A stretch of DNA of 64,000 nucleotides, from the NCBI RefSeq assembly GCF_004216555.1, contig NZ_SGWQ01000001.1:679126-743125 (forward strand), read 5' to 3'. A model generated the notes under the pieces. That model was not told the DNA's origin, did not search any database, and saw only the letters and a list, made by a program, of their open reading frames with translations. Both the position numbers and the translations under genes were made by a program. Shown here in pieces: positions 56,614 through 64,000 of this stretch (position 1 is its first letter; every line of letters starts with the position of its first letter). This DNA comes from Herbihabitans rhizosphaerae. GTDB taxonomy: Bacteria > Actinomycetota > Actinomycetes > Mycobacteriales > Pseudonocardiaceae.

Positions 56614-58358
56614 ACACCACGAGAAGCGGCGCGCGAATCGCCGGTGCGGCGGTGTGCACGATCCTGTCGAGCGCATTGTGTGTTCTGCTCGCCGCACTGC
56701 TCGCGATCACCGTCGATTCGGTGATCGCGAGTGGATCGGTGGACCGGCTCGGCGTGCTGGCGGTCATGGCCGCCGTCGCGGTGATCGTCCGGCTGGGGCT
56801 CGGCAGCGCCCGCGAGGCGATGCTGGCACCGGTGCGGGCGCGCACCAGGGCAACCGGGCTCGGGGCGGTGTTCGACACCGCGGCGGCGCTGCCCTGGCTC
56901 GCCGGGTTCGTGGTGATCGCCGCGGACTTCGGGTTGATCGTCACCGTCGCGCTGATCGTCCACATCGGACTGATGCTCAGCGGGGTCAGGCGGGGCGCGG
57001 CACACGACGCGGTGCACGGGCTGATGGTGATCGCGGTGCTCGGGTACGGCACGCAGCAGGTGCTCGCCGAGCAGTTGTCCACCGGCCGGATGCTCGCCTT
57101 CACCGTCGCCGCCGCGATCCTGCTCGCGCCGCTGCGACAGGTCGCCGCCGACGCGAGGCTGCCGAAGACGATCGCCGCGCTGCTGCCCAACGGCGGACGG
57201 GCCGAGATCATCGAGCTGACCGGGCGGGTGGAGCTGCGCAAGGTCGGGTGGGACGGGCCGCCCGCCGTTCGGGACGTGTCGCTGGACTGTCCGGCCGGCT
57301 CGTTCGTCGCCGTGGTCGGCCGCTCCGGCTCGGGCAAGTCGACCCTGCTGCGGCTGCTCGCCGGCGGGCACCGGCCGACCAGGGGCAAGATCAGGTTCGA
57401 CGGCGTGGACATCGCCGAGCTGAACGCCGGCCGCGGGTACGTGCCGCAGCACCCGGAGATCGTCGCCGGCACGATCGCCGACAACATCGCAATGGACGCG
57501 CCGGCCGCCTCGCAGGAGGACATCGCGTGGGCGGCGACCACGGCCGGCCTGAACGAGGAGGTGCTGCGGCTGCCGGACGGCTACCGCACCGTGCTCACCG
57601 ACGGCGGCGCCGAACTGTCCGGGGGCCAGCGGCAGCGGGTGGCACTGGCCAGGGCGTTGGCCGGCCGCCCGGCGGTACTGCTGCTGGACGACGCGACCAG
57701 TGCGCTCGACGAGGCCGCCGAGGCCGAGGTGCACGCCGCGCTCGCCCGGGCCGGGTGCACCCGGATCGTGGTGGCGCAGCGGGTGTCCACGGTGCGGCGG
57801 GCCGATCAGATCGTCGTACTCGACCGGGGGCGGATCGCCGAGCGCGGCACGCACCTGGAGCTGGCCACGGCCAATGGTGTGTACCGCGAACTGTTCGGAC
57901 TGCGAACGGCTTCCGCGCCGGCCGGCACCGCGCGGCGCCCGAGGCGGGTGTCACCGGTGCCGACCGAGGTGCAGTGGAGCGAACTGCAACGGGATCCGAA
58001 GGCCGTGGCGGCACTGGCCGACCAGGGCGAGGTGCGGGTGCGCCGGCGCGACGGCGAGGCGCTGGTGCTCACCCGGCAGGACCAGCGGGACGCGCTGGTC
58101 GGCGGTGCCGCGCTCACCGCGCGGGCGTTGCGCAGCGTGCTCTACCTGGTGGACGAGCCGCGTGCGGCGGCGGCGCTGGCCGAGGAGTTCCCGTGGCTGG
58201 ACGTGCTGGCGCCGGCCGAGCGCGCCCGGTTCACGGCCGAGTTCGTGCGCACGTGTCAGGCGTCGGCGGAGCTCGGCACCTGGTCGGCGATCACCGCGCT
58301 GGTCGCGCGCTGGAAGTCGATCGCCACCCAGTCCGCCGCACTCGAGGGCACGTCATGA
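56610..58358 (+). CDS. Half-size ABC exporter with reduced membrane domain and antitoxin-like C-terminal domain
   Basis: A 582-residue fusion. Residues ~1-190 hold four or five membrane helices, without the long intracellular loops of usual exporters. The NBD (~200-440) has Walker A GRSGSGKST, signature LSGGQRQRVALARA, Walker B VLLLDDATSALD and a Q in VVAQRVSTV where the switch His is normally found. Residues ~455-582 resemble Phd/YefM-type antitoxins of actinobacteria: PTEVQWSELQRDPKAVAALADQG, VRVRRRDGEALVLTRQDQRD, AELGTWSAITALVARWKS. This fusion is unfamiliar to me. GTG overlaps the preceding stop as GTGA. Confidence 0.75.
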   Translation: MNTTRSGARIAGAAVCTILSSALCVLLAALLAITVDSVIASGSVDRLGVLAVMAAVAVIVRLGLGSAREAMLAPVRARTRATGLGAVFDTAAALPWLAGFVVIAADFGLIVTVALIVHIGLMLSGVRRGAAHDAVHGLMVIAVLGYGTQQVLAEQLSTGRMLAFTVAAAILLAPLRQVAADARLPKTIAALLPNGGRAEIIELTGRVELRKVGWDGPPAVRDVSLDCPAGSFVAVVGRSGSGKSTLLRLLAGGHRPTRGKIRFDGVDIAELNAGRGYVPQHPEIVAGTIADNIAMDAPAASQEDIAWAATTAGLNEEVLRLPDGYRTVLTDGGAELSGGQRQRVALARALAGRPAVLLLDDATSALDEAAEAEVHAALARAGCTRIVVAQRVSTVRRADQIVVLDRGRIAERGTHLELATANGVYRELFGLRTASAPAGTARRPRRVSPVPTEVQWSELQRDPKAVAALADQGEVRVRRRDGEALVLTRQDQRDALVGGAALTARALRSVLYLVDEPRAAAALAEEFPWLDVLAPAERARFTAEFVRTCQASAELGTWSAITALVARWKSIATQSAALEGTS

Positions 58359-58949
58359 GGCGAGCGCGGCCACCGCGTCGTTCGCGCCGAGGCAGCCGGC
58401 CGTGGTCAGCTGCATACCGTCCAGCGCGGCGAGGTGCGCCGCTTCCGACGCCGCGGTCACGCAGTCGCGCACCGGGTGCACGGTGAGCCCGAGGTCGGTG
58501 CCGTGCCGGGCGGTCTGCTCAACGGTCAGGTTGGTCGCCACCCCGGTGATCAACACGGTGTCGATCCCGCGTTCGGCGAGCACGGCGGGCAGGTCGCTGC
58601 CGGCGAGGCCGGACAGCTTCTGGTTGTCCACCACGAGATCCGCCTGCGCGCGCATCTCCTCGATCAGCGCGGTGCCGGGAGCGTCCGGGCGGAAGGACTC
58701 CTGCGCGTCGCCGACCATGGTCATGAACGGCGTGTTGCGGACCAGGCCGCCCTCGCCGGCCGGGATCGTGAACCTGACGAAGATCACCGGAACGTCGAGG
58801 GCCCGCACGTTGTCGTGGAACCGCCTGGCGCAGCCGACGACACCGCTGCGGGCCACCGGTTCGGCGAGCATGCCGCCGAAGAAGCCCTCCGGCTTGATCA
58901 CGTTGACCTGCCAGTGCAGTGCGAGCACCGCCGTGCGCCGCTTGTCCAT
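58353..58949 (-). CDS. Isochorismatase-like protein lacking catalytic residues
   Basis: A 198-residue protein with the cysteine-hydrolase (isochorismatase) fold: TAVLALHWQVNVI, VIFVRF, VVDNQKLSGLAGSDLPAVL, VLITGVATNLTVEQTARHGTDLG. In active members the first motif has Asp (IDxQ) and the third has Cys (TNxCVE); here they are His and Thr. Only the Lys is kept. It is therefore probably not a hydrolase, and may bind a ligand. GAGGAG lies 6 bases before ATG 58949. Its stop overlaps the convergent ABC gene end by 6 bases. Confidence 0.78.
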   Translation of the reverse strand: MDKRRTAVLALHWQVNVIKPEGFFGGMLAEPVARSGVVGCARRFHDNVRALDVPVIFVRFTIPAGEGGLVRNTPFMTMVGDAQESFRPDAPGTALIEEMRAQADLVVDNQKLSGLAGSDLPAVLAERGIDTVLITGVATNLTVEQTARHGTDLGLTVHPVRDCVTAASEAAHLAALDGMQLTTAGCLGANDAVAALAS

Positions 58950-59012
58950 GCATGCTCCTCGGTCGCTCAAATTCGGTCGCCAGGAACAGTAGGGCCACCT
59001 ACCGTCATCGTC

Positions 59013-60641
59013 ATGGGACACGTGGACGTGAGCGGGCTGAGCTTCGTGCTCCCGGACGGACGCGTGCTGCTCAACGAGGTTTCCTTCCGCATCGGCGACG
59101 GTGTGAAGGCCGCACTGGTCGGGCCGAACGGCGCGGGCAAGACGACGCTGCTGCGCCTGATCGGCGGCGACATCGACCCGGCCGACGGCGGTGTCGCGTC
59201 CTCCGGTGGGCTCGGTGTGATGCGCCAGTTCGTCGGCGGCATCCGGGACACGACCACCGTGCGCGATCTGCTGCTTTCCGTTGCGCCGCACCGGGTTCAG
59301 GCCGCCGCCACGGCGGTCGCGGACGCGGAGGCGACCGTCGAGCGGGCCGACGACGAGCGCAGCCAGATCCGGTACGCCCAGGCGATCACCGAGCTGGTCG
59401 ACGCCGGCGGCTACGACCTCGAGGTGACCTGGGACGCGTGCACGATGGCCGCGCTCGGCATCCCGTACGACGAGGCGCAGGCCCGTTCGGTGGGCACCCT
59501 GTCCGGCGGCGAGCAGAAGCGCCTCGTGCTGGAGGCGCTGCTGCGCGGCCCGGACCAGGTGCTGCTGCTCGACGAGCCGGACAACTACCTCGACGTGCCC
59601 GGCAAGCAGTGGCTCGAGGAACGCCTGCGGACCAGCCAGAAGACCGTGCTGCTGGTGTCGCACGACCGCCAGCTGATCGCGAACGTGGCCGACCGGATCG
59701 TCACCGTCGAGTCGCGCAACGTGTGGATCCACGGCGGCGGGTTCGCCACCTACGCCACGGCGCGCGAGGAACGCATCGCCCGGCTGGACGAGCTGCGCCG
59801 GCGCTGGGACGAGGAGCACAAGAAGCTCAAGGTCCTGGTGAACACGTTGCGCCAGAAGGCTTCCTACAACGACGGCATGGCTCCGGCGTACAAGGCGGCG
59901 CAGACCCGGCTCAAGCGGTTCGAGGACGCCGGCCCGCCGGAGACGCCGCCGCGCGAGCAGAAGGTGCGCATGCGGCTGCGCGGCGGGCGGACTGGCAAGC
60001 GGGCGGTGATCTGCGAGTCGCTGGAGCTGTCCGGGCTGATGCGCTCGTTCGACACGGAGATCTGGTACGGCGAGCGGGTGGCCGTACTGGGCTCGAACGG
60101 CTCGGGCAAGACGCACTTCCTGCGGCTGCTCGCGGAGTCCTACGGTCCCGATCCTCGGCCGTCGGTCGCGCACACCGGTGTCGCGCGGCTCGGTGCGCGG
60201 GTGGTGCCCGGCTACTTCGTGCAGACGCACTCGCGGCCGGACCTGCACGGCCGCACCGCGTCGGAGATCGTGATGGCCGAGCACGCGCTGACGCTCAACG
60301 AGGCGATGATGGCGCTGGCCCGCTACGAGCTCGCGGCGACGGGGCGGCAACTGTTCGAGACGCTGTCCGGCGGGCAGCAGGCGCGGCTGCAGATCCTGTT
60401 GCTGGAGCTGTCCGGCGCGACGCTGCTGCTGCTCGACGAGCCGACCGACAACCTGGACCTGGCCAGCGCGGACGCACTGCAGCACGGCCTGGAGTCGTTC
60501 AAGGGCACGGTGCTCGCGGTGACCCACGACCGCTGGTTCGCCGCCGACTTCGACCGGTTCCTGATCTTCGGGTCGGACGGGCAGGTCTACGAGGCCGACG
60601 AGCCGGTGTGGGACGAGGGCCGGGTGCAGCGCGCCCGCTGA
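59013..60641 (+). CDS. ABC-F family ATPase
   Basis: A 542-residue soluble protein with two ABC ATPase domains and no membrane domain, the ABC-F form that acts on ribosomes and includes antibiotic-resistance factors. NBD1: GPNGAGKTT, LSGGEQKRL, LLLDEPDNYLD. Linker ~250-330 is charged and helical (ARLDELRRRWDEEHKKLKVLVNTLRQ). NBD2: GSNGSGKTH, LSGGQQARLQ, LLLDEPTDNLD. Divergent from the isochorismatase-like gene. No ribosome binding site; TACCGT about 9 bases before the ATG suggests leaderless expression. Confidence 0.88.
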   Translation: MGHVDVSGLSFVLPDGRVLLNEVSFRIGDGVKAALVGPNGAGKTTLLRLIGGDIDPADGGVASSGGLGVMRQFVGGIRDTTTVRDLLLSVAPHRVQAAATAVADAEATVERADDERSQIRYAQAITELVDAGGYDLEVTWDACTMAALGIPYDEAQARSVGTLSGGEQKRLVLEALLRGPDQVLLLDEPDNYLDVPGKQWLEERLRTSQKTVLLVSHDRQLIANVADRIVTVESRNVWIHGGGFATYATAREERIARLDELRRRWDEEHKKLKVLVNTLRQKASYNDGMAPAYKAAQTRLKRFEDAGPPETPPREQKVRMRLRGGRTGKRAVICESLELSGLMRSFDTEIWYGERVAVLGSNGSGKTHFLRLLAESYGPDPRPSVAHTGVARLGARVVPGYFVQTHSRPDLHGRTASEIVMAEHALTLNEAMMALARYELAATGRQLFETLSGGQQARLQILLLELSGATLLLLDEPTDNLDLASADALQHGLESFKGTVLAVTHDRWFAADFDRFLIFGSDGQVYEADEPVWDEGRVQRAR

Positions 60642-60659
60642 CCGTCCACTCGCGACTGT

Positions 60660-61229
60660 CTATTGTGGACAGTAGGTGGTCAGCAGGATGGTCAGGTTCG
60701 CGCGCAGGTCGCGCAGTGGGCGGGTCGATTCCATCGCGCGCGCCTGGATGATCGCGCCTTCGAGCGCGCTGATCACGAAGCCGGACGCCGAGCGGGCGAG
60801 CGGGCCGGGCACGCCCTGCCCGACCAGCGCCGCGCGGAGGATCTCCCGCCACGCGGCGAACGCCTCGGCCGCGGCGGCGCGCGCTCCCCCGTTCTCGGAG
60901 GGCGCGAGCGCGGCGGCGGCGATCGGGCAGCCCATGCCGTAGTCGGAGGCGCGCAGCGCCTTCTCCCACCAGGTGACCAGCGCGTCCACCCAGTCGGCCG
61001 GCGTGCCATTCGCGGTGATCGACTCCAGCTTGGCGGTGACCTGCTCGCCGGCGTGCCGGGTGGCGTGCTCCACGAGTTCGGCCTTGCCGCCGGGGAAATG
61101 CTGGTAGATCGAGCCGCGCGCGGTGGTGCTGTGCTCCAGCAGCTCGGTCACACCGGTGGCGTGCACGCCGCGCTCGCGGATCAGCGTCACCGCGCTGTCG
61201 ATCAGGCGCTGCCGCGGTCCGGATGTCAC
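60660..61229 (-). CDS. TetR-family regulator
   Basis: A 189-residue TetR protein of the AcrR/LmrA-like kind: helix-turn-helix GPRQRLIDSAVTLIRERGVHATGVTELLEHSTTARGSIYQHFPGGKAEL, then an effector domain with a Cys (GMGCPIAAA). GTG 61229 follows AGGGAGA by about 6 bases. Two TetR-type palindromes lie between it and the divergent thioesterase gene. A one-mismatch dispersed palindrome overlaps its stop codon. Confidence 0.87.
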   Translation of the reverse strand: MTSGPRQRLIDSAVTLIRERGVHATGVTELLEHSTTARGSIYQHFPGGKAELVEHATRHAGEQVTAKLESITANGTPADWVDALVTWWEKALRASDYGMGCPIAAAALAPSENGGARAAAAEAFAAWREILRAALVGQGVPGPLARSASGFVISALEGAIIQARAMESTRPLRDLRANLTILLTTYCPQ

Positions 61230-61250
61230 CCAGGTCTCCCTCACTCGGTA

Positions 61251-61305
61251 TAGACCGACCAGTCTATGACGTGTCAGAGTGTAGCCGAATAGACCGATCG
61301 TTCTA
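61251..61305. promoter_or_regulatory. Twin TetR operators
   Basis: TAGACCGACCAGTCTA (61251-61266) and TAGACCGATCGTTCTA (61290-61305) share TAGACCGA and the TCTA end, 39 bases apart, between the divergent tetR and thioesterase starts. Confidence 0.75.
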
Positions 61306-61325
61306 TATCAACGAAGGGTGGCCTC

Positions 61326-61757
61326 ATGACCGCCGGATTGGACCTACTGCGCTCGTTCGCGGACCTGCCGGACCGTCCGCCGTTCATCGGCGACCTGCTC
61401 GGCATGACGATGGACGAGATCGCGCACGGCAAGGTGGTCATCAGCGTGTCCACCCGGCCGGACTTCGCCAACCCGCTCGGCACCGTGCACGGCGGGATCT
61501 GCGCCACCCTGCTCGACTCCGCCATGGCCTGCGCGGTGCACTCCACGCTGGACGCCGGGGCCACGTACACGACACTGGAACTGAAGGTCAACTACATCCG
61601 GTCGGCGTCCACCGCCGGCGCCAAGCTCACCGCCACCGGTACGACCGTCCGCATCGGACGGACGATCGCGACCGCGGAGGGCAGGGTGGTCGACCAGGAC
61701 GGCACGCTGATCGCGCACGCCACGACGACCTGCCTGATCAGCTCCGCGCGTAGCTGA
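61326..61757 (+). CDS. PaaI-type hotdog thioesterase
   Basis: A 143-residue hotdog-fold acyl-CoA thioesterase. Characteristic NPLGTVHGGICATLLDSAM with catalytic Asp, then TLELKVNYIRSA and RTIATAEGRVVDQDG. Likely hydrolyses aryl- or acyl-CoA. Divergent from the TetR gene with twin operators between; the pair probably forms a self-contained switch. Its 3' end overlaps the convergent reductase gene by 20 bases. Confidence 0.88.
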   Translation: MTAGLDLLRSFADLPDRPPFIGDLLGMTMDEIAHGKVVISVSTRPDFANPLGTVHGGICATLLDSAMACAVHSTLDAGATYTTLELKVNYIRSASTAGAKLTATGTTVRIGRTIATAEGRVVDQDGTLIAHATTTCLISSARS

Positions 61758-62313
61758 GGACCGCGACGCCGCTGTCGAACAGCGTGCTCGCGGTGAGCGA
61801 GAACCGGACCAGTTCCCGCGGCTCGCCGAACATCGGCACACCCGAGCCGAGCACGATCGGGTGCTGCTTCACGATGATCTCGTCGATCTCCGGCAGCAGC
61901 GAGCGCGCGAGCCCGCCACCGCCGACGAGCCAGATTCCCTTGCCCTCCTTGCGCTTCAACTCGCGCACGGTCCCCAGCGGGTCGTCGCTCACGTGGATCG
62001 CCGGGTCCGGAACGCCGGCCATGGTGCGCGAGAAGACGTAGTGCTCCAGGTGTCGGTAGCCGTTCGCGACACCGTCCTTGAGCGCCATCCGGTAGGAGTT
62101 GGCGCCCTCCAGCACGGTGTCGAACACCCTGGGCTCCGCGGTGACGCCGAGCGGCTCACGCAGGTGCGTCGGGATCATCTCCGGGAACTCGGAGATCAGG
62201 TAGGCCGCCTCGTCACCGTCCACGCGGAACACGTCGCCGGTCGGGTCCTCGTCGCTGTCCGCCGCGATGAACCCGTCGATGGTCGCCGCCACCAAGTACG
62301 TGAGCTTCCGCAT
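61738..62313 (-). CDS. Dihydrofolate reductase/RibD-like protein
   Basis: A 191-residue protein of the RibD C-terminal family, an NADPH-binding fold related to DHFR: LVAATIDGFIAADSDED, LEGANSYRMAL, GIWLVGGGGLARSLLPEIDEIIV and HPIVLGSGVPMFG. It probably reduces a pterin- or flavin-like compound, but this family is poorly characterised. AGGCAG lies just before ATG 62313. Confidence 0.83.
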   Translation of the reverse strand: MRKLTYLVAATIDGFIAADSDEDPTGDVFRVDGDEAAYLISEFPEMIPTHLREPLGVTAEPRVFDTVLEGANSYRMALKDGVANGYRHLEHYVFSRTMAGVPDPAIHVSDDPLGTVRELKRKEGKGIWLVGGGGLARSLLPEIDEIIVKQHPIVLGSGVPMFGEPRELVRFSLTASTLFDSGVAVLSYARS

Positions 62314-62474
62314 GACTGCCTGCCTCTCCATGCTCTCTGACCTGGGCGAACAACTTTTTCGATATTTTTCCGCCGATCATGTCGAAGCGGCCGGCGTGGC
62401 TCCGACGTATCCGCGAAACGACGGGAAGCGAACAACTCGTGGACCGTACAACAGACAGCGATCGGAGAAAGATC

Positions 62475-62930
62475 ATGAGCAGCGTGTCCAGCTACCTGTG
62501 GTTCGTCGACAACGCCGAGGAGGTCGCGAGCTACTACACCTCGCTGGTGAAGAACTCGAAGGTCACCAGCACCATGCGCGGCGCGGACGGCAAGGTCCTG
62601 ATCGTCGAGTTCGAGCTCGACGGCCAGCGGTTCATCGCGCTGAACGGCGGCCCGCACTTCACCCACAGCGAGGCGTTCTCGATCTTCGTACGGGTCGACA
62701 CCCAGGACGAGGTCGACCAACTGTGGAACGAGCTGACCTCCAACGGTGGCGAGGAGAGCCAGTGCGGCTGGCTCAAGGACCGCTACGGCGTCTCGTGGCA
62801 GATCACCCCGCGCGTCCTGCTGGAGCTGGTCGGCAACGAGGACAAGGTCGTCGCCGAGCGCGCGGCGCAGGCGATGTACAAGATGCGGAAGATCGACATC
62901 CAGAAGCTGGTCGACGCGGCGAAGGCCTGA
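62475..62930 (+). CDS. PhnB-like VOC protein
   Basis: A 151-residue protein: SSYLWFVDNAEEVASYYTSLVKNSK, IVEFELDGQRFIALNGGPHFTHSEAFSIFV, DEVDQLWNEL, GWLKDRYGVSWQITPRVL. This is the PhnB/3-demethylubiquinone methyltransferase-like VOC group, whose substrates are mostly unknown. GGAGAAA lies 5 bases before the ATG. It is 33 bases upstream of the DUF1579 gene, so the two are probably co-transcribed. Confidence 0.86.
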   Translation: MSSVSSYLWFVDNAEEVASYYTSLVKNSKVTSTMRGADGKVLIVEFELDGQRFIALNGGPHFTHSEAFSIFVRVDTQDEVDQLWNELTSNGGEESQCGWLKDRYGVSWQITPRVLLELVGNEDKVVAERAAQAMYKMRKIDIQKLVDAAKA

Positions 62931-62963
62931 CCGACTCCCCCACGGACGAGAAAGAAGACGATC

Positions 62964-63434
62964 ATGGCGAACTCCACCCCCGGCATGCCCACGCCGCACC
63001 CGGCACTGAAGCGGCTCGACCACCTGGTCGGCACCTGGACGATGACCGGCAACCTGATCGGCTCCGACGAGGAGACGATCACCGGAACGGCCACCTACAC
63101 GTGGCTGCCCGGCGGCTTCTTCCTCGTGCAGGAGGTGGAGATCGACTTCGCCGGCATGGTGAACGTGCGGAGCCACGAGCTGATCGGGTACGACCCGGAG
63201 ACGGACACGTTCCCGTCCACGGTGTACTCCAACATGGCGCCCGAGCCGCTGCCGTACCGGTGGACCGTGCGCGAGGACGGATTCTCGATCTCCGTCACGC
63301 ACGGCGTGCTCGACGCGACCTACACCGGCACGTTCAGCGCGGACGGCACGTCGATGTCCGGTGGCTGGCGGCCGAATCCCGGCGCGGACGAGACGGTCAA
63401 CATCTCCTACGACGTCCGTGGGACACGCGCCTGA
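62964..63434 (+). CDS. DUF1579-family protein
   Basis: A 156-residue soluble beta-barrel-type protein: HPALKRLDHLVGTWTMTGNLIGS, TYTWLPGGFFLVQEVEID, HELIGYDPETDTFPSTVYSN. Such proteins are lipocalin-like and of unknown role, and often lie beside PhnB-like VOC genes, as here. GAGAAAGAAG precedes the ATG. A strong terminator follows. Confidence 0.83.
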   Translation: MANSTPGMPTPHPALKRLDHLVGTWTMTGNLIGSDEETITGTATYTWLPGGFFLVQEVEIDFAGMVNVRSHELIGYDPETDTFPSTVYSNMAPEPLPYRWTVREDGFSISVTHGVLDATYTGTFSADGTSMSGGWRPNPGADETVNISYDVRGTRA

Positions 63435-63447
63435 CCGACGCGCGATG

Positions 63448-63480
63448 GCGAGCCCGGCACGGATCACGTGCCGGGCTCGC
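63448..63480 (+). terminator. Terminator after the VOC-DUF1579 pair
   Basis: A perfect 14-bp stem (63448-63461 with 63467-63480) around GATCA, followed by TTCTT, starts 14 bases after the DUF1579 stop. Confidence 0.85.
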
Positions 63481-63559
63481 CGCGTTCTTCCCGGAGTGCG
63501 ACGAATTTCGGCCGCGCGGTGAGTCCTAGTGCGTGAACCCCCTTGTGAAAGGAGCACTC

Positions 63560-64000
63560 ATGGACACCGTGACCTCGGCCGACGGCACCACGATCGCCTA
63601 CGAGCGGCTCGGCGACGGCCCGCCCCTGGTCTTCGTCAGCGGCGCGCTGTGCCACCGCGCGGTGACCCGGCAGCACGCCGAGCACCTCGGCCGCTCGTTC
63701 ACCGTGATCAACTACGACCGACGAGGACGCGGCGACAGCGGTGACACCGCGCAGTTCGCGATCGAGCGGGAGGTCGAGGACGTGGCCGCGCTGATCGAGG
63801 CGGCCGGCGGCTCGGCGGCGGTGTACGGCCACTCCTCCGGCGCCGCGCTGGCGTTGCACGCGGCGCGGGACGGGCTGCCGATCACCAGGCTGATCGCGCA
63901 CGAGCCGCCGTTCGCGCCGGAGCAGACCGACGCCGAGCGCGAGGAGCAGCGGCGGGCGAACCAGCGGCTCTACTCGCTGATCGACTCCGGCGACCGGGTC
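63560..64000 (+). CDS. Alpha/beta hydrolase, 3' end outside the window
   Basis: 147 codons are open to the window end with no stop. The start MDTVTSADGTTIAYERLGDGPPLVFVSG is typical of cytoplasmic alpha/beta hydrolases; INYDRRGRGDSGD and the nucleophile elbow VYGHSSGAALAL follow, then IAHEPPF. The catalytic Asp and His lie beyond the edge. AAAGGAG is 6 bases before ATG 63560. Substrate unknown. Confidence 0.88.
   Translation, partial: MDTVTSADGTTIAYERLGDGPPLVFVSGALCHRAVTRQHAEHLGRSFTVINYDRRGRGDSGDTAQFAIEREVEDVAALIEAAGGSAAVYGHSSGAALALHAARDGLPITRLIAHEPPFAPEQTDAEREEQRRANQRLYSLIDSGDRV

Noticed and set aside
58434-59012. Extension of the ABC-F protein upstream of 59013
   Set aside because: It would overlap the whole isochorismatase-like gene. 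The ABC-F family starts at the ATG at 59013 with an ordinary first NBD.

Overview
This 64 kb window is high-GC DNA from an actinobacterium. The gene content points to the Pseudonocardiales or a near relative: a glnX-glnH-pknG operon, MsiK-type sugar transport, WXG100/YbaB type VII-associated genes, an OtsB-GH15 fusion, GTG starts, many GTGA stop/start overlaps and several apparently leaderless genes. Species cannot be named from sequence alone. No rRNA, CRISPR array, transposase or phage module was seen. There is one tRNA (Thr, anticodon UGU).

Layout. 0-14.5 kb: end of an unknown gene, tRNA-Thr, ThrE exporter, SUKH-like protein, trehalose genes otsA and an otsB-GH15 fusion, NYN nuclease with a small-RNA-like transcript beside it, VapBC, then pknG-glnH-glnX. 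14.7-18 kb: TerC, divergent HxlR/DUF899 pair, secreted lipase. 18-24 kb: amino-sugar/tagatose-type catabolism (aldolase, PfkB kinase, ROK kinase; DeoR regulator; SIS isomerase; MsiK ATPase). 24-28 kb: type VII-associated set ending in a protein with a papain-like domain. 28-40 kb: secreted lipase, sugar ABC transporter, thioredoxin, two small secreted proteins, two secreted GH20 hexosaminidases, an SGNH esterase and a membrane gene between 37-bp direct repeats. 40-49.8 kb: biotin carboxylase, DJ-1/LysR pair, GT39-type protein, MarR, MpaB-like oxygenase, TetR, ECF sigma factor and VOC protein. 49.8-58.4 kb: an unusual locus with a 1141-residue membrane protein carrying five 15-residue repeats and a Ntox28-like domain, four membrane-anchored Pro/Lys-rich proteins, and a half-size ABC exporter with an antitoxin-like C-terminal domain. 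58.4-64 kb: a degenerate isochorismatase, ABC-F protein, TetR/thioesterase pair, RibD-like reductase, VOC, DUF1579 and a truncated alpha/beta hydrolase.

How it fits together. Three DasR-type operator matches sit upstream of the SIS isomerase, the sugar-binding protein and the first GH20 enzyme. Together they suggest one N-acetylhexosamine regulon: extracellular GH20 release, ABC import driven by MsiK, phosphorylation by ROK, SIS isomerisation/deamination, PfkB phosphorylation and aldolase cleavage. The most novel-looking locus is 49.8-58.4 kb. A second window-wide signal is a short palindrome, GTCCA-N3-TGGAC, found perfectly 11 times and with one mismatch at least 10 more times, inside and between genes.
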